From: Planctomycetota bacterium
GTDB taxonomy: Bacteria; Planctomycetota; UBA1135
Assembly (NCBI GenBank): GCA_021776925.1
Contig: JAJFFB010000127.1
Location: forward strand, 1-64,000
Direction of reading: 5' to 3'
Length of the DNA stretch: 64,000 bases
Shown: positions 50,169-57,536 of the stretch, one piece after another
Position numbering within the stretch: position 1 is the first letter of the stretch
How the letters are laid out: every line of letters starts with the position of its first letter
Made by a program: the position numbers and the translations under genes
Notes under the pieces: model-generated
What the model saw: only the letters and a program-made list of their open reading frames with translations
Told to the model about the DNA's origin: nothing
Databases searched by the model: none

Positions 50169-51614
50169 ATGCTCAGCCTTCTGACCACTGCTTTCCTCAT
50201 GGCCCCTCTGGCATCCTTGCCGCAGGAGCCCGTCACAGTCCAATCCGACCAATGCGTCCAGGTCCGCGCGCAAATCGCCCAAGACAGCGATTGCGGCCAG
50301 GGCGTATGCCCGCACCCGTTGCCGGCCCAGGTTGTCTCCGTTCAACAAGCCGCGCCCTTCCGGGTTTTTGTGGTCAAGAACGGCCGCGCCACCGACGTCT
50401 GCGCGGGCAAGTCCGGTTGCTCCGACCTGGTCTCCAAGCAGCAGGAGAGCAGCTGCGACGCCCTGGTCACCGCGGTGGCCAAAAAGGAGTCGTGCAGCAA
50501 CACCGCCTTAACCACCGTCTCCAAGCAGGAGCCGGGTTGCTGCGATGAAGTTGCCAACGCCGTCTCCAAGCAGAAGGCCAGCTGCGACGCTTCCGTTCTC
50601 GTGGTCTCCAAGCAGGAGCCGGGTTGCTGCGACGAAGTGGCCAACACCGTCTCCAAGCAAAAGGCCAGTTGCGACGCCGCGGCCAGAACCGTTTCCAAGC
50701 AAGAGCCGGGTTGTGACAAGGAAGCCTCGTGTGACGCGGTCGCCACCCTCGTTCAGGTGACCAAGGACCAGGAGACCTGCTCCGCCAGCAAGACCAGCGC
50801 CCTCGCCAAAGCCGGTTGCATCGATTCCGCCCTCGCCGGCATCAGCGCCCAAATGGTCTCGGTTTCCAAGCCGAAGTCAGAATGCTGCGACGAAGCGATC
50901 ACCATCGTCTCCAAGCAGAAGCCGGGCTGCGACCAGGATGCCTCCTGTGATGCGGGCATCCTTGCCGTGCAGGTGACCCTGGATGGAGCCGAGTGCTCCT
51001 CTACCGAGTCCTGTGCCTTTGCCGAAGCCGGTTGCATCGATTCCGCCCTGGCCGGCATCAGCGCCCGTATGGTTGGTCCGTCCGTGGTCCGCCTGGTCGA
51101 CGTCACCGCAGGCCTCGAGTGCACCGACCAAGAGCCGGCTGGCTGCGAGGAAGCGGTCAACATCGTCTCCAAGCAGGAGCCGGGTTGCTGCGACGGCGAG
51201 CCCTGCGTCGATTGTGCTGCCCACGAGGTCGCCTATCAGGTCGCAACCTTCGGCACCGACCTAGCGGCCGAGGAGTGCTGCGAGGCCCTCAAATTGGTAG
51301 ATGTCGCGGTAGATCTGGTGCCGGGCGAAGTCACCCTGATCACCGACGTCGCCATCGAGTGCGAGGGAATCGTTGAGGAGGCAATCCTGCCCTCGGCTGA
51401 ATACGTGATCCTGAGTGACGTCGGAGGCGAGATCGTTGAAATCTCAGACCTGGTTGGTTCGGTGACGACCACCTCCGGAGGCCATTTTTACTCCGGCCTG
51501 GTTCAAGCCGGTGACGCCCACAACCTCAGCGCAACCCAGGAACGACTCGACGAAATCGAGCAGCGCCTGGATCGCATCGAGCAGCTTCTGATCGCGCTGT
51601 CGGCGAAGCTCTGA
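50169..51614 (+). CDS. Secreted cysteine-rich repeat protein with C-terminal coiled coil
   Basis: 481 residues from ATG 50169 (signal MLSLLTTAFLMAPLASLPQ; a GTG at 50139 is less likely). The mature chain has about 33 Cys. Residues about 85-345 are built of short repeats VSKQ(E/K)(P/A)(G/S)C(C)D, about ten copies 14-15 residues apart and often paired to 29-residue units (VSKQEPGCCDEVANAVSKQK). Interleaved are two copies of a longer unit with AGCIDSALAGIS(A/R). An acidic beta-rich part follows (VDVAVDLVPGEVTLITDV), then a coiled coil ERLDEIEQRLDRIEQLL at the very end. No family is recognised. A disulfide-linked or metal-loaded envelope polymer is a possible inference. A strong terminator follows. 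Confidence 0.75.
   Translation: MLSLLTTAFLMAPLASLPQEPVTVQSDQCVQVRAQIAQDSDCGQGVCPHPLPAQVVSVQQAAPFRVFVVKNGRATDVCAGKSGCSDLVSKQQESSCDALVTAVAKKESCSNTALTTVSKQEPGCCDEVANAVSKQKASCDASVLVVSKQEPGCCDEVANTVSKQKASCDAAARTVSKQEPGCDKEASCDAVATLVQVTKDQETCSASKTSALAKAGCIDSALAGISAQMVSVSKPKSECCDEAITIVSKQKPGCDQDASCDAGILAVQVTLDGAECSSTESCAFAEAGCIDSALAGISARMVGPSVVRLVDVTAGLECTDQEPAGCEEAVNIVSKQEPGCCDGEPCVDCAAHEVAYQVATFGTDLAAEECCEALKLVDVAVDLVPGEVTLITDVAIECEGIVEEAILPSAEYVILSDVGGEIVEISDLVGSVTTTSGGHFYSGLVQAGDAHNLSATQERLDEIEQRLDRIEQLLIALSAKL
50425..51215 (+). repeat. Tandem DNA repeats coding VSKQ-type units
   Basis: The segment GTCTCCAAGCAGGAGCCGGG and close variants recur at about 50517, 50607, 50690 and 51166, with shorter related units between (GTCTCCAAGCA(G/A)AAG). 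High identity at DNA level shows recent duplication or ongoing gene conversion. Confidence 0.75.
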
Positions 51615-51652
51615 TCTGGCTGAGCGCGCTGGGCATTCCCAGCCGCTGAAAG

Positions 51653-51688
51653 GGGGCCGGCTCCGCAAGGAGCCGGCCCTTCCCTTTT
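51653..51688 (+). terminator. Rho-independent terminator of the Cys-rich gene
   Basis: 11-bp stem GGGCCGGCTCC / GGAGCCGGCCC with GCAA tetraloop, then TTCCCTTTT. Confidence 0.85.
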
Positions 51689-51706
51689 GACCCCAGCTCC
51701 GGGCGG

Positions 51707-53146
51707 TCAGACCTTGACTTCGCCGACGGCGGCTTCGACCTGGTCGCGCTCCTGAAGGATCGGAGCGACCACCGAATCCAGGAATTCATCGACCTGCTCC
51801 GGTGCCCGGCCGACGAAGGCACTGGGCTCGAGCAGATCGTGCAGGCGGTCACGAATGGCGGCAAAGGCCGGATCCTGGCCGATCCTCTCCAGGAGGTCGT
51901 TGTGCCCGTCTTCGCACTTCATTCGGGCGGCCGCGGCATGGCTGTGCTGGCGGATCTGCTCGTGCAGATCCTGGCGGTCGCCGCCGGCTTGCACCGCCGC
52001 CATAAGAATGGTCTCGGTCGCCATAAAGGGAAGTTCGCGCTCCAGATTGGCTTCGATCACCTGTGGATAGGGCACCAGACCAGAGGCTACGTCCTGGATC
52101 AGCAACAGGATCGCGTCGGCGGCCAGAAAGGACTCTGGGATGGTCAGACGCCGGTTGGCTGAGTCGTCGAGGGTGCGCTCCAGCCACTGCGCGGCGGCGG
52201 TCTGGCCGGCGTTGGGGAGCAGGTTCATCAGATAGCGCGCCAGGGAACTCACTCGCTCAGAACGCATCGGATTGCGTTTGTAGGGCATCGCCGAGGAGCC
52301 GATCTGACGCTGGCCGAAGGGCTCCTCCAGCTCACGGCGATGCGCCAGCAGGCGGATGTCGCCGGCGAATTTGGCCGCGGAGACGCCGATACCAGCGACC
52401 GCCTGGAGGACCAGGACGTCCCATTTGCGCGAGTAGGTCTGTCCGCAGACGGCGACGCTGCGCTCGAAACCCATGCGCTCGGTCACGCGGCGGTCCAGTT
52501 CGCGGACCTTGGCATGATCACCGTCGAAGAGTTGCAAAAAGCTCGCCTGGGTCCCGGTGGTGCCCTTGGCCCCGCGGAAGGGCAGCCGCTTCAGTACCTG
52601 CTCGATCTCTTCAAGGTCGAGGAGGAAATCCTGTAGCCACAAGGTGGCGCGCTTGCCCAGGGTGGTGGGCTGGGCCGGCTGGAAATGGGTGAAGGCGAGG
52701 ACCGGCAGCGCCCTTTGCTCGCGGCAGAATGCGCTCAGAGCGCGGGCCACCTGGACCAGCCGGGCGCGCAGGAGGCGCAGGCCCTCTTGCATCAGGACCA
52801 GGTCGGCGCCATCGGCGACGAAGCAGGAAGTTGCACCGAGGTGGAGGATTCCGCGTGCGGCAGGAGCCACCTCGCCGAAGGCGTGGACGTGGGCCATGAC
52901 GTCGTGGCGCAATTCCCGTTCCAATTCGGCGATGCGGTCGAAATCGATCTGTTCGCGGGCCGCACGCAGCTGCGCGATCTGCTCCTCGCCGATGTCCAGG
53001 CCGAGTTCGCGCTGGCAGTCGGCCAGGGCGATCCACATGTCCCGCCACACCAGACTGCGTCGGCGGTAGGAGAAGTTGTGCTGCATCGCAGCGCTGGCGT
53101 AGCGGGCGGCCAGCGGCGAGGAGTAGCTTTGGTGCGGATCGGTCAC
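51707..53146 (-). CDS. purB: Adenylosuccinate lyase
   Basis: 479 residues, starting with GTG at 53146, which shares its first base with the stop of the vanZ-like gene (TAGTG). The fumarase/aspartase-family signature GSSAMPYKRNPMRSE is complete, with LGATSCFVADGADL, THFQPAQPTTLGKR and GAKGTTGTQASFL. The length and these blocks match eukaryal-like PurB. It splits SAICAR and adenylosuccinate in purine synthesis. The gene ends the unit nadC-vanZ-purB. Confidence 0.95.
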   Translation of the reverse strand: MTDPHQSYSSPLAARYASAAMQHNFSYRRRSLVWRDMWIALADCQRELGLDIGEEQIAQLRAAREQIDFDRIAELERELRHDVMAHVHAFGEVAPAARGILHLGATSCFVADGADLVLMQEGLRLLRARLVQVARALSAFCREQRALPVLAFTHFQPAQPTTLGKRATLWLQDFLLDLEEIEQVLKRLPFRGAKGTTGTQASFLQLFDGDHAKVRELDRRVTERMGFERSVAVCGQTYSRKWDVLVLQAVAGIGVSAAKFAGDIRLLAHRRELEEPFGQRQIGSSAMPYKRNPMRSERVSSLARYLMNLLPNAGQTAAAQWLERTLDDSANRRLTIPESFLAADAILLLIQDVASGLVPYPQVIEANLERELPFMATETILMAAVQAGGDRQDLHEQIRQHSHAAAARMKCEDGHNDLLERIGQDPAFAAIRDRLHDLLEPSAFVGRAPEQVDEFLDSVVAPILQERDQVEAAVGEVKV

Positions 53147-53646
53147 TAGGAAACGAAGGGTAGAGGTGGATCAGGCGCGAACACGACAACCAGGTTCCAG
53201 GCCAGGCCCAGAACGATGAGCAGGAGGATCAGACGCAGGCTCGCCCCCTTCGCTCGGGGCAGGGAGAACCAGCGCGTCAGGATCAGGATGTGCAGGCAGC
53301 CGAGCAGATCGGAACCGATGTCGAGCATGCCGGAGCCGCGGTTGCGGGTGCTTTGATTCCATTCATCGAAGAACCCCATCACCAGAACCACGGCGAGCAG
53401 TCCCAGCCAGGTCTGCCGCAGCTGGGGGGCCCGCGGCGGCAAGCGCAGAAGCGCGGTCAGGCTGAAAAAGCCATAGAGGATCTGGTGGCCGAAATTGAGG
53501 CTGTATTCCTTATGGAAGGGGACCTCGCCACTCTCGGGGGGATGGCCGTGCTTCATCGAAACGGCCACGATCACGCCGATCGACAGGGCCAGCAGCACTT
53601 GCCGCAATCGATTGGGCAGGCGAAAGAGTTCAGGATAGAGCGCCAT
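53146..53646 (-). CDS. VanZ-like membrane protein
   Basis: 166 residues with about five helices. The VanZ-family core is seen in NFGHQILYGFFSLTALLRL and GFFDEWNQSTRNRGSGMLDIGSDLLGC, which places an acidic/polar pair in the membrane. Function is unknown in general (teicoplanin resistance for VanZ itself). Its start overlaps the end of nadC by 17 bases and its stop the purB start by one base, so all three are translated together. Confidence 0.8.
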   Translation of the reverse strand: MALYPELFRLPNRLRQVLLALSIGVIVAVSMKHGHPPESGEVPFHKEYSLNFGHQILYGFFSLTALLRLPPRAPQLRQTWLGLLAVVLVMGFFDEWNQSTRNRGSGMLDIGSDLLGCLHILILTRWFSLPRAKGASLRLILLLIVLGLAWNLVVVFAPDPPLPFVS

Positions 53647-54502
53647 CGCCCACCTCCAGCAGGAAAGAAAAATCGAGAGCCGACGCGGAATGGGTCAGCG
53701 CGCCCAGGGACACCCGGCTCACTCCAGTGTCGCCGAGGCGGGCAACGGTTTCAGGGGTGAAACCGCCGCTGGCTTCGAGGATCGCATCGGGGAAGGCGCT
53801 GCGCAATTCCTCGACCGCACGAGGCAGGACCGAAGCCTCGAAGTTGTCCAGCAGGACGTAGTCCGCGCCATTCTCCAGCGCCGTGACCGCCTGCGGAAAA
53901 TCCTGGGCCTCGGCGCCGACCAAGCGCCCGCCGGCGGCCGCCACAGCTGCCGCCACGGTGGCGGCGTAGTCCATGCCAGAGAGTGCGAAGTGATTCTCCT
54001 TCAGCAGCAGCTGGTCCGAGAGGTCGCGGCGGTGGTTGACCCCGCCGCCAGCGAGCACCGCCTGCTTCTGTGCATGGCGCAGGCCGGGCACGGTTTTGCG
54101 CGTATCCAGAACCTGCACCTCTCCGGCTGCGGCGACTGCAATCGCGGTTGCCGTTGCCACTCCGCTCAATTGCTGCAAGAAATTGAGCGCAGTTCGTTCG
54201 GCGGCCAGCAAGGCGGCGGCGGCACCTTGAACCTCAAGCACCGTGTTGCCGGACCTGACCCGGCTGCCGTCCTCGACCGCCCAGCGGCGTTGCAGCCCTG
54301 GGTCGCACAGGGCGAAGGCGGCATCGGCGTAGGCGCGACCGGCCACCACGCCGCTGGCCTTGGCCACGATGCGTCCGCACGCCTGGCGCTGCGCTGGAAC
54401 AACCGCCTGGGTGGTGGCGTCGGCTGCTGCTGCGTCCTCCTCAAGCGCCCTTCGCACCAGGTCCAGGATGGCCTGGTCAGGGGACGGCTTGGTCAGCGGC
54501 AT
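53630..54502 (-). CDS. nadC: Quinolinate phosphoribosyltransferase (decarboxylating)
   Basis: 290 residues. NadC converts quinolinate and PRPP to nicotinate mononucleotide in NAD synthesis. The motifs ERTALNFLQQLSGVAT, LDTRKTVPGLRHAQKQAVLAGGGVNHRRDLSDQLLLKENH and GGFTPETVARLGDTGVSRVSLGALTHS are complete. TAGAAT ends 7 bases before the ATG, one of the clearest leaderless starts. No other NAD gene is nearby. Confidence 0.95.
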   Translation of the reverse strand: MPLTKPSPDQAILDLVRRALEEDAAAADATTQAVVPAQRQACGRIVAKASGVVAGRAYADAAFALCDPGLQRRWAVEDGSRVRSGNTVLEVQGAAAALLAAERTALNFLQQLSGVATATAIAVAAAGEVQVLDTRKTVPGLRHAQKQAVLAGGGVNHRRDLSDQLLLKENHFALSGMDYAATVAAAVAAAGGRLVGAEAQDFPQAVTALENGADYVLLDNFEASVLPRAVEELRSAFPDAILEASGGFTPETVARLGDTGVSRVSLGALTHSASALDFSFLLEVGDGALS

Positions 54503-54509
54503 CTGCGGG

Positions 54510-54515
54510 ATTCTA
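54510..54515 (-). promoter_or_regulatory. -10 box for leaderless nadC transcript
   Basis: TAGAAT on the minus strand, 7 bases before ATG 54502, with no ribosome-binding site. Confidence 0.6.
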
Positions 54516-54522
54516 CCCGCCC

Positions 54523-54945
54523 CTAAGGTGGGGCTTCCATTTGGGCGTACCAGTCACTCAGGTCGCTCGCCGTTTGCTGCCCGATGCCGGCTACGAGGTG
54601 AACCGCCGCTGGCCGCAACACCGGGCCCATCCGGCTGCGCTGCTCTGCCAGGAGCTGAGCTCGGCCAGCCCCCAGACCAGGGAGCAAAGCCAATTCAGGC
54701 CATGGCGCAGTTGCCAGATCTGGGTGGTGGGTTTCCACTGCGGCCAACGGCGCCTGCCTCGCGGCCGCACCGGGCTGGGACCAGATAGCGGTGCGCACCG
54801 CCGCGATCAACAGCACTGCGCTCGCCACTTGCATCCTGCGTCCCATACCAGTTAGACGCGTCGCTGCGCACCAGGTGACGGCAAACCAAAACAAGTGCGC
54901 CAGGACCACCCTGGGAGGTTCAATCAACACCTGCTCAGGGCCCAC
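54523..54945 (-). CDS. Helix-hairpin-helix protein with N-terminal membrane segment
   Basis: 140 residues from GTG 54945, 14 bases after the upstream gene; an in-frame GTG five codons later is possible. Residues 12-60 contain one or two hydrophobic helices (VVLAHLFWFAVTW, VASAVLLIAAVRTAI). The C-terminal half has the ComEA-like HhH pair: PWPELALLPGLGAGRAQLLAEQRSRMGPVL, then LVAGIGQQTASDL. ComEA-type proteins bind DNA at the membrane. Its place behind ruvC and a NucS-like protein suggests a DNA-related task. Confidence 0.65.
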   Translation of the reverse strand: MGPEQVLIEPPRVVLAHLFWFAVTWCAATRLTGMGRRMQVASAVLLIAAVRTAIWSQPGAAARQAPLAAVETHHPDLATAPWPELALLPGLGAGRAQLLAEQRSRMGPVLRPAAVHLVAGIGQQTASDLSDWYAQMEAPP

Positions 54946-54959
54946 CCTAGAAGGAGGAA

Positions 54960-55691
54960 TCAGAGGCCTTGAGCCAAACGCATCAGGTGGTCCAAAGCCA
55001 CATCCTGCTGCTCGTCATTTATTGGCCGCACCACGCTACTCGCACCTTCCTTGGTCGCCACGACCAGGCACAGTCTCCCCTCTTCCAGGTGTAGCGCCGC
55101 ACGGGGGCGGCCCGCTGGACCCAGCAACAGCGGCCAATCCTCGCCCTGCGCCGACCAACCAAGGCCTTGCCGGACCAGGTGCAGAAGTCTGCGCACAAAG
55201 GCGGCGTCGGTCTCCCCCAGGCCGCTGAGGCTCTGCTCAGGAAATCCATGGTGGGGCGCGGGAACCACCATTTCCAAGGCGAAGAGATCGGGGGCACCTT
55301 CGCTGCCGACCGACCACTGGTAGCCTCGGATCGCCACCGAACCATGCAATAGGCTGACTCGCGCCCGGTCGCCCGCAGCCCACTCACGCGCCACCAGGAG
55401 AACGCGCGGTTCGCGTCCGCGCAGGAAGGCAGAATCCGCTCCCAGAGCGCCGAAGCGGAATTCGCCAGCCGCATCCAGCAGATGATCCCATGCCAGCGCG
55501 GTCGGCCGGTCGACCAGACTCACCAAGCACGGCCTTCCGCACGCATCGCTGCCGCACACGGGAACCACGCCACCGCCCTCTAGACGCAGTTCTCCGGGAA
55601 TGATGCACAGCCCGGGCTCCAGCCGCTCGGGGTGCTGTTCAAGCCAGTCCTGCAGACGGGTGGAGTCCGGGGCGGTGAGCAAGGGATTCAT
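54960..55691 (-). CDS. NucS-like protein lacking a clear nuclease site
   Basis: 243 residues from ATG 55691 (ATGA overlap with ruvC). The start RLQDWLEQHPERLEPGLCIIPGELRLEG resembles the NucS/DUF91 endonuclease entry (L..fl..hPe.lE.gL..i..E....gg). In nucleases this is followed by D...G...vvE.K; here it reads GSDACGRPCLVSLVDRP, so the Glu-x-Lys is lost and cleavage is unlikely. The rest is unknown. Two Cys pairs in VCGSDACGRPC might bind metal. It is translationally coupled to ruvC and followed by an HhH protein. Confidence 0.55.
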   Translation of the reverse strand: MNPLLTAPDSTRLQDWLEQHPERLEPGLCIIPGELRLEGGGVVPVCGSDACGRPCLVSLVDRPTALAWDHLLDAAGEFRFGALGADSAFLRGREPRVLLVAREWAAGDRARVSLLHGSVAIRGYQWSVGSEGAPDLFALEMVVPAPHHGFPEQSLSGLGETDAAFVRRLLHLVRQGLGWSAQGEDWPLLLGPAGRPRAALHLEEGRLCLVVATKEGASSVVRPINDEQQDVALDHLMRLAQGL

Positions 55692-56230
55692 GACTGCAGG
55701 GATGCGCCCGGAGGAAGGGCCGGCCCGCGCCCACGTGTGGGCGGATGCGCATGAGCCGGGGCCAACAGACCGCACAAAGCAATCGCCAGGGCGTCACTCT
55801 CGTCCTCGGCCTCGAATTCGAGGCCGCCGAACTGGGCAGAAACCAGACGCGCGACCTGCTCTTTGGTTGCAGCACCGGAACCCGCCACCCGGCGCTTCAC
55901 CAGCGCAGGTGGCAGTTCCAGAACGCCCACCTGGTATTCCTCGGCGGTGACCATGATCACCCCGCGCGACTCACCCAGTCGCAACGCGCTGCGTGCGTTC
56001 TTGCCGAAATAGGCAGATTCGAGGACCAGTTGTCGCGGCCGGTGCTGCTTGAGCAAGGCACTGATCTCGATCCGCAGGCGCTGCAAACGCGCACCCAGGC
56101 TGTGGCTTGATTCGCCCAGACGCAGCACCCCTGAGCCCAGTCGGCGCGCTTCACTGGCGGTGCCGGAGACCACCGCCCAGCCCACCTGGCGGGTTCCTGG
56201 ATCGACGCCGAGCACGCAGCTTTGGCCCAT
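55688..56230 (-). CDS. ruvC: Holliday-junction resolvase RuvC
   Basis: 180 residues. Catalytic acids are Asp10 (LGVDPGTRQVGW), Glu71 (VLESAYFGKNARSALRLGESRG), Asp143 and Asp146 (EDESDALAIALC). RuvC cuts Holliday junctions with RuvAB in recombination repair. A Pro/Gly-rich tail of about 25 residues follows. TAGCAT ends 6 bases before the ATG, giving a leaderless mRNA. ruvA and ruvB are not in the window; it leads the unit ruvC, NucS-like, HhH. Confidence 0.94.
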   Translation of the reverse strand: MGQSCVLGVDPGTRQVGWAVVSGTASEARRLGSGVLRLGESSHSLGARLQRLRIEISALLKQHRPRQLVLESAYFGKNARSALRLGESRGVIMVTAEEYQVGVLELPPALVKRRVAGSGAATKEQVARLVSAQFGGLEFEAEDESDALAIALCGLLAPAHAHPPTRGRGPALPPGASLQS

Positions 56231-56236
56231 GCGTGC

Positions 56237-56242
56237 ATGCTA
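56237..56242 (-). promoter_or_regulatory. -10 box for leaderless ruvC transcript
   Basis: TAGCAT on the minus strand, 6 bases before ATG 56230. Confidence 0.45.
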
Positions 56243-56329
56243 GCGCGCAAGACCCCGCTGTTGCCACCTGCCGCACACCATTGAGGCCTGAACGGTGCTC
56301 GCCGCGGCCACTCAAAGGGGCCAGTCGGG

Positions 56330-56335
56330 TAGACT
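56330..56335 (+). promoter_or_regulatory. -10 box for leaderless ispD transcript
   Basis: TAGACT ends 7 bases before ATG 56343; no ribosome-binding site in between. Confidence 0.55.
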
Positions 56336-56342
56336 CCCGCCC

Positions 56343-57041
56343 ATGTCCGCCGATGTTGCTGCCGTCGTCCTCGCCGCGGGCAATGGGCGGCGTATGGGCG
56401 GCACCAACAAGGCGCTGCTCGACCTCGCTGGGGAAGCGGTCCTCGCCCACAGCCTGCGCAGTCTGCGCGCTTGTCCCTCGGTCGCCGATCTCACCGTGGT
56501 GATGAATCCAGTCGACTGCGAGGAACTGCAGCGCCGCTGGCGGACCACGCCGGCCGCGCTCGGCGCCGATCGCGTGGTCGAAGGCGGGGACCAGCGATGG
56601 CTGTCGAGCCGCAACGGCTGCACCGCCGCCGACGCCGGCTGCGCTCTGCTGCTGGTGCATGACGGCGCCCGGCCCCTGGTGCAGCAGGCCACCATTGAAG
56701 CCGTCGCCGCGGCCGCCCGCGAGCACGGCGCCGCGCTCGCCGCCGAGCCGCTGGCCGACACCCTGAAACGCGAGGACCGCGGCGGACGCATCGCCGCAAC
56801 GCTGCCGCGCGACGGTTTGTGGCGTGCCCAGACGCCCCAGGTCTTCCGCCGCGAACTGCTGCTCGCCGCCTTCGCCGCCTGGCCGCCGCACCGCGGACTG
56901 CCCACCGACGAGGCCATGCTGCTCGAGGACAGCGCCGAGGGCGTCATGCTGGTCCCGGCGCCCTCCTCCAATCTGAAGCTGACAACGCCGCAGGATCTGC
57001 TGCTGGCCGAAGCCCTGCTCGCCCAGGACGCCTTGTCATGA
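56343..57041 (+). CDS. ispD: 2-C-methyl-D-erythritol 4-phosphate cytidylyltransferase
   Basis: 232 residues from ATG 56343. The nucleotidyltransferase signature VVLAAGNGRRMGGTNKALLDLAGEAVLAHSL, the LVHDGARPLV block and WRAQTPQVFRRE, TDEAMLLE are complete. It makes CDP-ME in the MEP isoprenoid route. The gene is coupled by ATGA to ispF, which acts two steps later. A 16-residue extension upstream has no support since the promoter lies within it. Confidence 0.94.
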   Translation: MSADVAAVVLAAGNGRRMGGTNKALLDLAGEAVLAHSLRSLRACPSVADLTVVMNPVDCEELQRRWRTTPAALGADRVVEGGDQRWLSSRNGCTAADAGCALLLVHDGARPLVQQATIEAVAAAAREHGAALAAEPLADTLKREDRGGRIAATLPRDGLWRAQTPQVFRRELLLAAFAAWPPHRGLPTDEAMLLEDSAEGVMLVPAPSSNLKLTTPQDLLLAEALLAQDALS

Positions 57042-57535
57042 CCGCCGCACCCGCCCCTCCGGTTCTCGACTCTGGCGTGCCACGCATCGGCCTGGGATTC
57101 GACAGTCATCGACTCGAGGCCGGCAGGCCGTGCCGCCTCGGTGGCGTCGAACTGGAATGTGAGGTCGGCCCGGTGGGTCATTCGGACGCCGATGCGTTGT
57201 TGCACGCACTGGCCGACGCGGTGCTCGGTGGCGCCGGCCTCGACGACCTCGGCAGCCGCTATCCCGACACCGACCCGCGCTGGCAGGGCGCGGATTCCAC
57301 CGCCTTCGTGCGTGCCGCAGTGGCCGACGCAGCGGCGCAAGGCCTGCGCGTGGTCTCTGCCGACCTGGTGGTGGTGTGCGACCGCCCGCGCCTGGCCCCC
57401 CACCGCGCGCGGATCCGTGCCGTTCTGGCCGAACTTCTGCAACTGCCGCTGGATCGCGTCAACCTGAAGGGCAAGACCACCGAAGGCGCCGACGCGCAGC
57501 GCGTCGAGGTCACCGCGGTGGTGTTGCTGATGTGA
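57038..57535 (+). CDS. ispF: 2-C-methyl-D-erythritol 2,4-cyclodiphosphate synthase
   Basis: 165 residues from ATG 57038. Zinc ligands Asp22 and His24 (GLGFDSHRLE) and the next His in GHSDADALLHALADAVLGGAGLDDLG are present, as are DTDPRWQGADS and NLKGKTTEGADAQR. It closes the ring of CDP-MEP in isoprenoid synthesis. The first 14 residues are Pro/Ala-rich and not part of the core. The stop is one base from the convergent ABC exporter stop. Confidence 0.95.
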   Translation: MTAAPAPPVLDSGVPRIGLGFDSHRLEAGRPCRLGGVELECEVGPVGHSDADALLHALADAVLGGAGLDDLGSRYPDTDPRWQGADSTAFVRAAVADAAAQGLRVVSADLVVVCDRPRLAPHRARIRAVLAELLQLPLDRVNLKGKTTEGADAQRVEVTAVVLLM

Positions 57536-57536
57536 T

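Noticed and set aside
50425..51215. Short DNA repeats that could be a CRISPR array
   Set aside because: The repeats are in frame, code for VSKQ-type units in a gene with signal peptide and terminator, and have no uniform spacers.
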